DNA of 21,936 nt from JBKEDC01 sp047975205. GTDB lineage: Bacteria > Bacteroidota > Bacteroidia > Bacteroidales > Prolixibacteraceae. The DNA is taken from the NCBI GenBank assembly GCA_047975205.1, contig JBKEDC010000020.1, forward strand, positions 1 to 21,936, written 5' to 3'. The position numbers were made by a program, and so were the translations under genes. The notes beneath the pieces are model-generated. The model saw only the letters and a program-made list of their open reading frames with translations. It was not told where the DNA came from and did no database searches. Below are positions 7,126 through 15,320 of this stretch, in pieces; the stretch's first letter is position 1; each line of letters opens with the position of its first letter.

Positions 7126-7839
7126 ATGAGTTACATCTTACATATTGAGAGTTCAACCTCTGTTTGCAGTGTTTCCTTAGCCAAGGAGGGTAAAACAATA
7201 GATAATCGAACTAATTTTGAAGGACAAAATCACGCCAAACTTATTGGAGTATATATCGACCAGCTTTTCAAAGACAACAATATCTCGGCAAAACAGCTTG
7301 CTGCCGTAGCAGTAAGTGAGGGACCCGGTTCCTATACCGGATTGCGCATAGGCACATCACACGCTAAAGGAATATGTTATGCTCAACAGATACCTCTTAT
7401 AACAATTAATCCTCTGCAAACCCTTTGCGAACAAGCCTTACATAAAGACTACAACACTATTGAAGATAAGAAATCTGCCGTTTATATTGCACTAATGGAT
7501 GCTCGAAGAATGGAAGTATATACCGCAAGTTTCAACGGTAGCTGCCAACAGATAAGTCCGGTTACAGCAAAGATAATCGATGAAAATAGCTTTTTAGACG
7601 AATACCCGAATCAAGAAATCGTGTTATTCGGAAATGGAGCAAACAAAAGCGTCGATATATTAAAACATCCTAGAGCAAGATTTATTCCTGATGTGTATTG
7701 CAGTGCCGTTGATATGTGTCGATTGGCATATAATGCTTATCTTAAACAAGAATTTGCCGATGTGGCCTATTTTGAGCCATTTTACCTGAAAGATTTTATT
7801 GCAGGAACGCCTAAAAAATCCGTACTAGAACGCCTATAA
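7126..7839 (+). CDS. tsaB: tRNA threonylcarbamoyladenosine biosynthesis protein TsaB
   Basis: TsaB is the non-catalytic partner of TsaD in the TsaB-TsaD-TsaE complex, which transfers the threonylcarbamoyl group to A37 of tRNAs reading ANN codons. The 237-residue protein has the ASKHA-fold N-terminus (Ile-Glu-Ser-Ser-Thr at 7-11) and the hallmark EGPGSYTGLRIG at 65-76, followed by the Gly-x-Cys-Tyr-Ala segment of the dimerisation helices. It lacks the metal-binding His residues of TsaD, as expected for TsaB. The C-terminal Phe-Tyr-Leu-Lys-Asp segment (about 220-225) is also typical. Length fits the family. It follows the preceding operon's terminator, so it starts its own transcript, probably shared with the DUF3108 gene 22 bp downstream. 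Confidence 0.95.
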   Translation: MSYILHIESSTSVCSVSLAKEGKTIDNRTNFEGQNHAKLIGVYIDQLFKDNNISAKQLAAVAVSEGPGSYTGLRIGTSHAKGICYAQQIPLITINPLQTLCEQALHKDYNTIEDKKSAVYIALMDARRMEVYTASFNGSCQQISPVTAKIIDENSFLDEYPNQEIVLFGNGANKSVDILKHPRARFIPDVYCSAVDMCRLAYNAYLKQEFADVAYFEPFYLKDFIAGTPKKSVLERL

Positions 7840-7861
7840 TCAGAATACAAATCTAACGCGT

Positions 7862-8581
7862 ATGAAAAGACTTTTATTCCTTATATTTGTATGTATAAAC
7901 CAAATATGTTCGGCTCAGGTGCATGAGAAAATGCAATATGAAGCCAAGTATGCCTTTATTAAAGGCGGTGAAGCTGAGCTCTCGATAAGCGATACCGTTT
8001 ATCAGGGAAAATCACTAATTCATTACTACGTAAGAGGTTATTCAACAGGCATAACTAAAATGATGTTCAACGTAAATGATATTTATGAAACCATTTTAGA
8101 CAATAAAACCATTACCCCCTACTTCCACATTAGAAATGCCAACGAAAACCGCTACCATTTCTATAATGAAACAACATTTTATGCTGACAAAGACTCTATT
8201 TCCAGCACAAAGTCAGGAGGTAGAACAGTACCAAAAGGTATGATTGATGCCCTATCATTATACGCCATGATGCGCCATAAGGAATTCATAGATACTCTTC
8301 AAGTGGGAGAACAATTTGAACAAGAAATATATCACGCCGATAAACATTTCAAAATGCTTTCTACTTTTGAAGGTACGAAAACAATAAAAACAAAAATTGG
8401 AACAAAAAAGTGTTTTATCATTTCGCCCATCATTGAGGATAGTAAACTCGTAGCCGGAAGCGATGCGCTAAAATTCTACATTACCGCCGATGACGACCGC
8501 ATACCGGTAGTCATTGAGCTGGAAATGACCATCGGAAAAGTAAGTGGACACATCACTTCTTATGAGAAATTCTACAAGTAA
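7862..8581 (+). CDS. DUF3108-family exported protein
   Basis: A 239-residue protein with a signal peptide (about 1-19, ending Cys-Ser-Ala-Gln) that should direct it to the periplasm. The rest matches my picture of the DUF3108 family in Bacteroidota: a Tyr-Glu-Ala-Lys-Tyr start of the mature part, a Gly-Gly-Glu-Ala-Glu-Leu motif, a central Tyr-Phe-His-x-Arg region and a C-terminal segment ending in Thr-Ser-Tyr-Glu-Lys-Phe. The fold is probably all-beta. The family has no established biochemical role. It begins 22 bp after tsaB on the same strand and is probably co-transcribed, although no functional link to tRNA modification is evident. No clear terminator follows. Confidence 0.75.
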   Translation: MKRLLFLIFVCINQICSAQVHEKMQYEAKYAFIKGGEAELSISDTVYQGKSLIHYYVRGYSTGITKMMFNVNDIYETILDNKTITPYFHIRNANENRYHFYNETTFYADKDSISSTKSGGRTVPKGMIDALSLYAMMRHKEFIDTLQVGEQFEQEIYHADKHFKMLSTFEGTKTIKTKIGTKKCFIISPIIEDSKLVAGSDALKFYITADDDRIPVVIELEMTIGKVSGHITSYEKFYK

Positions 8582-9036
8582 ACCAACAGTCAATCTAAAA
8601 TTACAATTAATACAATAACCTAGCTAAAGAATAACACATTCGGTCTTTCATCCATCGCCATTAACAGATTTGGCATTTTGCGAGCCCTTTTCTTTAAATT
8701 AAACCTCTCCATTTTATATCTCATCAGGTTTCCCAACTTAAGAAATAGCTCAATTTTATATTTTTATTGCTTTTATATTCAAAGAACGGCATGAGTTTTG
8801 AACTTTATTAGCAATCATAACTACATTATCCGCACACCTAATCATATTAGGAGGAATACGCTCTATATAAAACACTGAGATACATGCATTCGGAATCATT
8901 CTCACACTGCAAAACAGATATTAACTATTGAATAATCAACACCTTAATAAGCTAATAAAGATAGTCAAGTAGGACATTCTTTAACTTATAGGATGCTATA
9001 TACAATCGATTACCCGTCATTTTAAAGCGATTTTAT
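8582..9036. other. Gene-free intergenic stretch before glmS
   Basis: About 450 bp of AT-rich sequence with no open frame of useful length on either strand, no tRNA-like cloverleaf and no strong stem-loop. A weak GGC/GCC stem with a short pyrimidine run near 8670-8700 could mark the end of the DUF3108 transcript but is too short to call. No degraded gene is recognisable. I see nothing else in it. Confidence 0.5.
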
Positions 9037-9044
9037 TATTTTTG
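9037..9044 (+). promoter_or_regulatory. Bacteroidota -7 box (TATTTTTG) for glmS
   Basis: A perfect TAnnTTTG match. The predicted start near 9049 gives a leader of about 35 nt to the glmS ATG at 9085. No TTTG occurs at the expected -33 distance. There is no sign of a glmS ribozyme, which is a Firmicutes feature and would not fit in so short a leader. Confidence 0.5.
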
Positions 9045-9084
9045 CTAAAATTGAACCTGTTCTCATGAACTTAAAATGATATTT

Positions 9085-10929
9085 ATGTGCGGAATTGTTG
9101 GATATTTAGGTAGTAAAGAAGCCTACCCCATATTAATCAAAGGACTACAAAGATTAGAATACAGAGGCTATGATTCATCCGGCGTTGCTTTGCAAACAAG
9201 TGATGCTGAAATAAAGCAATATAAGAAAAAAGGCAAAGTAAAAGATTTGGAAGACTTTTGTTCAAATCAAGATATCAGTGGAACTATTGGTATCGGGCAT
9301 ACCCGTTGGGCAACACATGGAGAGCCTAACGACGAAAATGCACATCCACATACTTCTATGCATGGCAACTTTGTAATGGTGCATAATGGTATTATTGAAA
9401 ACTATGCCGAGATAAAAGCAGACCTCATTAGGTTAGGCTACGAATTTAAAAGTGATACCGATACAGAAGCATTAGTCAACCTCATTGAATACATCTACCT
9501 CTTAGAAGACAACGGCAGTATGGAAGATGCTGTTCGACTAGCCCTAAAAAAAGTAGTTGGTGCTTATGGAATAGTTGTGCTTAGCAAAAATGAACCCAAT
9601 AGAGCCATTGCTGCTCGCATGGGGAGCCCATTGGTCATTGGTGTGGGAGAAGGTGAATATTTCATGGCATCAGATGCCAGTCCAATCGTGGAATATACAA
9701 AAAATGTGATCTATATGAATGATGGCGACATAGCTATCATTGAAAGAAATAGCCTCACGCTAAAAACAATCGATAACGCACCGGTAGATGCTCAGATTAC
9801 GGAAGTAGATTTGCACATCGGAGATTTAGAAAAAGGCGATTTCGATTTCTATATGTTGAAAGAAATCTTTGAGCAACCTAAAACTATCCGCGATACTTAC
9901 CGCGGTAGAATTAAGGAATCTCAAAACGATATTATCTTAGGGGGACTGATTGATGTTATGCCTCAAATCGTTCAAGCCAATCGAATTATTATGTTAGGAT
10001 GCGGAACTAGTTGGCATGCTGCCTTAGTAGCCGAATATTTAATTGAGGAATACGCTCGCATTCCAGTAGAAGTAGAATATGCTTCGGAATTTAGATATCG
10101 TAAGCCCGTTATCAACAAAGGAGATGTAGTGATAGCCATTAGCCAAAGTGGCGAAACTGCCGACACATTGGCAGCCCTAAAAATGGCGAAAGAAAACGGT
10201 GCATTAATTCTCGGAGTCTGCAACGTTGTGGGCTCAAGTATTGCGCGTATTACTGATGCCGGAGTCTATACTCACGCCGGCACTGAAATCGGAGTTGCAT
10301 CAACCAAAGCATTTACAGCTCAAGTTACTGTACTCACACTATTTGCTTTCAAGCTAGCTAAAGAACGCGGCACAATCGACCAAGCTACTTACGAAATGTT
10401 TATCAGCGAAATGCTCGCTATACCCGAAAAAATTGAAAGTATATTAATCAAACACCCTCATATCAAAGAAGTAGCCGAAAAGTATAAAGACTCACAAGAT
10501 GCTTTATATCTAGGTAGAGGGTATTTATTTCCGGTGGCTCTCGAGGGAGCATTAAAACTAAAAGAAATTTCATACATTCATGCCGAGGGTTATGCCGCCG
10601 GCGAGATGAAACATGGTCCTATTGCTCTGGTAGACGACAACCTCCCCGTAGTAGTAGTTTCAGCCAAAGACGATTATTACGAAAAGGTAATAAGTAATAT
10701 TCAAGAAGTAAAGGCTCGCAAAGGTAACATCATTGCAGTAGTTGCAGAGGGAGATAATGCCCTATGCGGATTAGCCGATGATTTGTTTGAAGTTCCTGAA
10801 TCTCATCCGGCAGTAGCTGCATTATTAACGGTTGTTCCTCTTCAATTATTTTCCTATTATATTGCTTTACTGCGAGGTTGTGATGTAGATCAGCCTAGAA
10901 ATTTGGCAAAATCGGTTACTGTTGAATAG
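9085..10929 (+). CDS. glmS: Glutamine--fructose-6-phosphate aminotransferase (isomerizing)
   Basis: Makes glucosamine-6-phosphate from fructose-6-phosphate and glutamine, the entry step to UDP-GlcNAc for peptidoglycan and lipopolysaccharide. The start is set at the second ATG (9085) because the nucleophile must be the N-terminal Cys exposed after Met removal: Met-Cys-Gly-Ile-Val-Gly. The earlier in-frame ATG at 9076 would bury that Cys behind three residues. The 614-residue enzyme has a class II glutamine amidotransferase domain (about 1-220, with the Gly-His-Thr-Arg-Trp-Ala-Thr-His-Gly motif) and two SIS sugar-isomerase domains (about 290-430 and 460-600; Gly-Cys-Gly-Thr-Ser near 304, Ser-Gln-Ser-Gly-Glu-Thr near 352). 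It ends in the diagnostic Pro-Arg-Asn-Leu-Ala-Lys-Ser-Val-Thr-Val-Glu. All key residues are present. The next gene starts 21 bp downstream on the same strand. Confidence 0.97.
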   Translation: MCGIVGYLGSKEAYPILIKGLQRLEYRGYDSSGVALQTSDAEIKQYKKKGKVKDLEDFCSNQDISGTIGIGHTRWATHGEPNDENAHPHTSMHGNFVMVHNGIIENYAEIKADLIRLGYEFKSDTDTEALVNLIEYIYLLEDNGSMEDAVRLALKKVVGAYGIVVLSKNEPNRAIAARMGSPLVIGVGEGEYFMASDASPIVEYTKNVIYMNDGDIAIIERNSLTLKTIDNAPVDAQITEVDLHIGDLEKGDFDFYMLKEIFEQPKTIRDTYRGRIKESQNDIILGGLIDVMPQIVQANRIIMLGCGTSWHAALVAEYLIEEYARIPVEVEYASEFRYRKPVINKGDVVIAISQSGETADTLAALKMAKENGALILGVCNVVGSSIARITDAGVYTHAGTEIGVASTKAFTAQVTVLTLFAFKLAKERGTIDQATYEMFISEMLAIPEKIESILIKHPHIKEVAEKYKDSQDALYLGRGYLFPVALEGALKLKEISYIHAEGYAAGEMKHGPIALVDDNLPVVVVSAKDDYYEKVISNIQEVKARKGNIIAVVAEGDNALCGLADDLFEVPESHPAVAALLTVVPLQLFSYYIALLRGCDVDQPRNLAKSVTVE

Positions 10930-10950
10930 TCGCCTTTTTCAAATGCACCA

Positions 10951-12870
10951 ATGAAAAAGTTAGTATACATAATAATGATTGCATGCTTAGGGTACATGGT
11001 TTTTCAAACCTCTTGTGCCAATGTTGGTATGCCCACAGGCGGAGATAAAGACACGATTCCCCCAGAAGTCGTCCGTATTGACCCATTGCCTAATCAAACC
11101 GACTTCAACAAGCAGATAGTCACGATGACTTTTGATGAGTTTGTAGTTTCAACCGATGTTCCCAGTAAGATGTTGGTTTCTCCTCCTCTAAAGAAGAATC
11201 CTTCGGTAAGAATGCGTTCCAAAACGATAATGATTGATTTCAAAGAGCAATTGAAAGCAAATCAATCTTATTCCATCGATTTTAGGAACTCTATTAAAGA
11301 TAATAACGAGGGGAATCCTATGGAAGACTTTCGCATGGCTTTCAGCACGGGAGATGAATTGGATACACTCATGGTGGGTGGATACGTCCGTTTGGCAGAA
11401 AACATGGAACCTATGGAAGATGCGCTAATCAGTTTATATGCTATAGATAGCCTGCACTACTTCAGAGACAGTATCCCTGATTATGTAGGTAAATCAGATG
11501 CTGATGGCTTTTTCATGATTTCAAATATTAAGCCCGGCAAGTATCGCATGTATGCATTACAAGATTTAGACAATAGTTTAACTTATAATTCTACAGAAGA
11601 ACAAATTGCGTTTATTGATACGCTAATCACCCCTATTGCTATGGAAGAATCGCATAGTAAGCCTGATTCTCTTCTTAGTGATTCTATTTTAAATGTATTA
11701 CCCGACTCCATAGCTGAGGCTATTACAGAAAAAGAGTTTGCACATCAGCATGAGCATCACCAAGACCTACCGGAACCTTATTATTTAAGACTATATACTG
11801 AAGATGAGTTCAATCAATATCTTAATTCAGAAGAAAGAGAGCGTAAAAATCTTTGTTCTTTCTATTTCGATGAGAGCCTGAGCGACTCTTCTCAGATTAA
11901 ACTAATCAAGCCTGCTGTTACCAATGATGAAAAATGGAATTTACTTGAATATTCTCTAAATAGAGATTCATTATTCGTTTGGATTACTGATACTAGCATA
12001 GCAAATATCGACACTTTAGGATTTGCTTTAACTTATACCGTGATAGATGACAGCCTAAAAACACCTGTTATGCAGACTGATACAATCAACTTGGTATATC
12101 AGGATAAAGATGCTGGAAAGAAAAGAAAAAAAATTAAAAAGGATGATGAGGATAATGAAGAGATTCAAGTCCCTCACTTTTCTTTCAACTCTGATGCTTC
12201 AAAAGATTTTGATATATATAGAGATTTAACTGTGGTGTCTGCCGAACCCGTAAAATCGATTGACTATTCCATGATTCATTTATGCCGTATGGAAAATGAC
12301 AGCGTGGAGATACCTATAGATTTCCAATTCATAGCCGATTCACTCAATTTATGCAAATATTACGTGAAATATCCTTGGAAATATGAAGATAGCTATCACT
12401 TTTATATTGATTCAGCAGCGGCTGTAAGCATAAGTGAAATGCCTTCAAATTCACTGGATCAGGATCTAACAATTCGTGCTGAAGATTATTATGCTAAAAT
12501 CACACTCGATGCAAGTAATGTGAATTCACCTACCATCTTTCAGTTAATAAAAAGTGGGAAAGAAGAGCAAATAGTCGCTAGTAAGTCTATCAGTAAAGAT
12601 GGCGAAATAGTATTTCCTTTATTAGATCCTGATAAGCTCACAATCAAGGCTATATTAGACACCAATAATAATGGTAAATGGGATGTTGGAGATATTGATA
12701 AAGGTCTGCAACCTGAACGTATAGTTTATTATCCCAAAATATTAAAGCTCCGTTCAAATTTCGAGGTCCTGGAAGATTGGGTTTTGCCTGATGACATGAA
12801 TAAACAAAAAGATCTCATTGATGAGGATGCTGAAGAAAAAGCCAAATTCGGAGGTCCTAAGGATAAATAA
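10951..12870 (+). CDS. Ig-like (SbsA/Big_5-type) domain lipoprotein
   Basis: A 639-residue lipoprotein. A hydrophobic signal segment ends at Cys22 (Gln-Thr-Ser-Cys), followed by Ala-Asn-x-Gly-x-Pro-Thr-Gly-Gly-x-Lys-Asp-Thr-Ile-Pro-Pro, a start I associate with a conserved Bacteroidota family. There is no Ser-Asp-Asp export signal after the Cys, so a periplasm-facing location is more likely than the surface. Residues about 33-135 form an SbsA-type Ig-like domain (Pro-Pro-x-Val near the start, Phe-Ser-Thr-Gly at the end); a carboxypeptidase-regulatory-like segment follows (about 143-200). A highly charged Lys/Glu/Asp linker lies at about 388-410. The C-terminal part has a DTNNNGKWDVGD loop (about 569-580), like a calcium-binding Asp-x-Asn-x-Asn-Gly loop. 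It follows glmS by 21 bp, suggesting co-transcription and an envelope role. The biochemical function is unknown. Confidence 0.8.
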   Translation: MKKLVYIIMIACLGYMVFQTSCANVGMPTGGDKDTIPPEVVRIDPLPNQTDFNKQIVTMTFDEFVVSTDVPSKMLVSPPLKKNPSVRMRSKTIMIDFKEQLKANQSYSIDFRNSIKDNNEGNPMEDFRMAFSTGDELDTLMVGGYVRLAENMEPMEDALISLYAIDSLHYFRDSIPDYVGKSDADGFFMISNIKPGKYRMYALQDLDNSLTYNSTEEQIAFIDTLITPIAMEESHSKPDSLLSDSILNVLPDSIAEAITEKEFAHQHEHHQDLPEPYYLRLYTEDEFNQYLNSEERERKNLCSFYFDESLSDSSQIKLIKPAVTNDEKWNLLEYSLNRDSLFVWITDTSIANIDTLGFALTYTVIDDSLKTPVMQTDTINLVYQDKDAGKKRKKIKKDDEDNEEIQVPHFSFNSDASKDFDIYRDLTVVSAEPVKSIDYSMIHLCRMENDSVEIPIDFQFIADSLNLCKYYVKYPWKYEDSYHFYIDSAAAVSISEMPSNSLDQDLTIRAEDYYAKITLDASNVNSPTIFQLIKSGKEEQIVASKSISKDGEIVFPLLDPDKLTIKAILDTNNNGKWDVGDIDKGLQPERIVYYPKILKLRSNFEVLEDWVLPDDMNKQKDLIDEDAEEKAKFGGPKDK

Positions 12871-13010
12871 AATACTCTACATAATGTGATAAACATAAAT
12901 GGTGATTGATTAAGAAAGATCCGTTCTCAGTTCCGGCTATCTCTAGAGAGATTTGATCAACTACATTAATCTTATTCGGATTAGCTAAATCATTCGATAA
13001 AAATTATCGT

Positions 13011-13059
13011 TAACTAAAAAAAAGCTTCACAATTTTACTTGTGAAGCTTTTTTTAGTTA
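13011..13059. terminator. Long bidirectional terminator between the lipoprotein gene and mutB
   Basis: An almost perfect inverted repeat: arms 13011-13032 and 13039-13059 around a 6-nt loop. The core GCTTCACAA / TTGTGAAGC is flanked by 8 A on the left and 7 T on the right, then TAACT/AGTTA, leaving a single unpaired A. It supplies a T tract in both directions, so it should stop both convergent transcripts. A separate small hairpin (CGATAA/TTATCG, 12995-13009) lies immediately to its left. Confidence 0.92.
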
Positions 13060-13079
13060 GCGCATTATTTAATGCAGTC

Positions 13080-15230
13080 TTATTCTTGACCTGCAATTAA
13101 AATTTCTAGAATTTTCTTTCCTGCGGCTGCAACACTGGAACCCGGACCAAAGATAGCAACAACACCTGCATCATATAGATATTGGTAGTCTTGCGCAGGA
13201 ATAACACCTCCCGCTACAACCATAATATCTTCACGACCTAGCTTCTTAAGTTCCTCAATCACGGCAGGAACTAATGTTTTGTGTCCTGCGGCCAACGAAG
13301 ATACACCTAAAACATGTACATCATTCTCAACAGCTTGTCTAGCTGACTCCTCAGGAGTTTGAAATAATGGTCCCATATCAACGTCAAAACCAAGGTCTGC
13401 ATAACCTGTTGCTACTACTTTTGCACCTCGGTCATGACCATCTTGCCCCATTTTAGCCACCATAATACGTGGCTGACGACCCTCTTTCTCTGCGAATTGT
13501 TTTGCTAATCCGACAGCATCTTTGAAATCCTTATCACCTTTACTCTCTGATGAATACACGCCTGAAATTGTTCTAATTACTGCTTTATACCTACCACACA
13601 CTTTCTCACAAGCATCTGAAATCTCACCCAATGAAGCTCTTTTCTTAGCTGCTTCAATGGCCAAAGCAAGTAAATTACCTTCACCACCTTGAGCACATTT
13701 CGTAATTGCTTCCAATGATGCTTTTACTTCATCATCGTTACGTTCTGCACGTAGTTTATTTAAACGTTCAATTTGAGACTGGCGAACTGCTGTGTTATCA
13801 ATTTCTAAAATATCAATCGGATCCTCTTTCTCTAAACGATACTTATTGACTCCTACAATAGTTTGAACTCCTGAGTCAATACGTCCTTGAGCACGGGCTG
13901 CAGCTTCTTCAATGCGCATCTTAGGCACACCTGTTTCGATAGCTTTCGCCATACCGCCTAACTTTTCTACCTCTTCAATTAATGCCCAAGCTTTAGTATA
14001 AAGATCTTTAGTCAGTGATTCCACATAATAAGAACCTGCCCATGGGTCAACTGAACGACATGTTTCAGTTTCTTGTTGGATATACAATTGCGTGTTACGA
14101 GCGATCCGGGCTGAGAAATCGGTTGGCAAGGCGATTGCCTCATCAAGAGCATTCGTATGAAGCGATTGTGTATGCCCCAAAGTTGATGCCATAGCCTCAA
14201 TAGCTGTACGACCAACATTGTTAAATGGATCTTGTTCTGTAAGTGACCAACCTGAGGTTTGCGAGTGTGTACGCAATGCCATTGATTTTGGATTCTTTGG
14301 ATTGAATTGTTTCACAATCTTAGCCCAAAGCATACGAGCTGCGCGCATCTTAGCAATCTCCATGAAGTGGTTCATACCAATTGCCCAGAAAAATGAAAGA
14401 CGAGGTGCAAAGGCGTCAATATCAATACCGGCATTCAATCCGGTACGAATATAATCAAGACCATCAGCCAAAGTGTATGCCATTTCAATATCGGCAGTAG
14501 CACCTGCTTCTTGCATATGATAACCCGAGATTGAGATCGAGTTGAATTTAGGCATATATTGGGATGTAAACTCAAAGATGTCTGCAATAATCTTCATCGA
14601 GAATTCAGGCGGATAAATATATGTATTACGCACCATGAACTCCTTAAGAATGTCATTTTGGATAGTTCCGGCCAATTGTTCCATAGTTGCACCTTGCTCA
14701 AGAGCAGTTACAATATAGAATGCCAATATCGGAAGAACCGCTCCATTCATAGTCATTGATACCGACATTTTATCCAACGGAATTTGGTCGAATAAAATTT
14801 TCATATCAAGAATAGAATCAATAGCCACACCTGCTTTACCCACATCACCAACTACACGAGGATGATCTGAATCATAACCGCGGTGAGTTGCTAAATCGAA
14901 TGCAACAGAAAGACCTTTTTGACCGGCAGCAAGATTACGACGATAAAATGCATTAGATTCTTCTGCGGTAGAAAAACCTGCATATTGACGAATAGTCCAA
15001 GGACGGAGCGGATACATAGCAGAATAAGGACCACGAAGGAAAGGTGCTAAACCTGAAGCATAATTTAAATGTTCCATACCCTCTAAGTCTTCTTTGGTAT
15101 ATACCGGTTTCACCGGGATTTGTTCCGGAGTCATCCAATCTTTTGAGATATTATTTGCTTTTGCCCAATTATTGGCATCAACTTTGGCTCCGGCTCTTTT
15201 TATATTAATTGATTTGAAATCTGGTTTCAT
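13080..15230 (-). CDS. mutB: Methylmalonyl-CoA mutase, large (catalytic) subunit
   Basis: The adenosylcobalamin-dependent subunit that interconverts succinyl-CoA and (R)-methylmalonyl-CoA, used in Bacteroidales for succinate-to-propionate fermentation. The 716-residue protein has an N-terminal TIM-barrel substrate domain (about 45-560, with Tyr-Ala-Gly-Phe-Ser near the active site and a Met-Thr-Met-Asn-Gly strand) and a C-terminal B12-binding domain (about 585-716). The cobalt-ligand motif DGHDRG is intact at 597-602, with His599 as the lower axial ligand. The Gly-Gly-Val-Ile-Pro and Phe-Gly-Pro-Gly motifs that hold the cofactor tail follow. It is the second gene of the mutA-mutB pair (90-bp gap) and ends at the shared bidirectional terminator. 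No epimerase, GTPase chaperone (MeaB) or decarboxylase gene is within the window. Confidence 0.97.
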   Translation of the reverse strand: MKPDFKSINIKRAGAKVDANNWAKANNISKDWMTPEQIPVKPVYTKEDLEGMEHLNYASGLAPFLRGPYSAMYPLRPWTIRQYAGFSTAEESNAFYRRNLAAGQKGLSVAFDLATHRGYDSDHPRVVGDVGKAGVAIDSILDMKILFDQIPLDKMSVSMTMNGAVLPILAFYIVTALEQGATMEQLAGTIQNDILKEFMVRNTYIYPPEFSMKIIADIFEFTSQYMPKFNSISISGYHMQEAGATADIEMAYTLADGLDYIRTGLNAGIDIDAFAPRLSFFWAIGMNHFMEIAKMRAARMLWAKIVKQFNPKNPKSMALRTHSQTSGWSLTEQDPFNNVGRTAIEAMASTLGHTQSLHTNALDEAIALPTDFSARIARNTQLYIQQETETCRSVDPWAGSYYVESLTKDLYTKAWALIEEVEKLGGMAKAIETGVPKMRIEEAAARAQGRIDSGVQTIVGVNKYRLEKEDPIDILEIDNTAVRQSQIERLNKLRAERNDDEVKASLEAITKCAQGGEGNLLALAIEAAKKRASLGEISDACEKVCGRYKAVIRTISGVYSSESKGDKDFKDAVGLAKQFAEKEGRQPRIMVAKMGQDGHDRGAKVVATGYADLGFDVDMGPLFQTPEESARQAVENDVHVLGVSSLAAGHKTLVPAVIEELKKLGREDIMVVAGGVIPAQDYQYLYDAGVVAIFGPGSSVAAAGKKILEILIAGQE

Positions 15231-15251
15231 ATCTTATTTTTTTGTTTGTCA

Positions 15252-15315
15252 AGATTTTTGATTTTCAGTATTAAACTATTTACTCAAGAATAATACGCTC
15301 TTTATTCAAAAATCT
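15252..15315 (-). repeat. 10-bp inverted repeat in the mutA-mutB gap
   Basis: AGATTTTTGA (15252-15261) and TCAAAAATCT (15306-15315) are perfect reverse complements separated by 44 nt in the 90-nt space between the genes. They could pair in the polycistronic mRNA just upstream of mutB, affecting processing or differential translation. The arms are AT-rich, so chance is possible. Confidence 0.35.
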
Positions 15316-15320
15316 GTTTC

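Noticed and set aside
8582..9036. A possible glmS ribozyme or other structured RNA before glmS
   Set aside because: No conserved ribozyme core was recognised and the glmS -7 box leaves a leader of only about 35 nt.
9076..9084. An earlier ATG for glmS
   Set aside because: Starting here would put three residues before the Met-Cys pair; the nucleophilic Cys has to become the first residue after Met removal.
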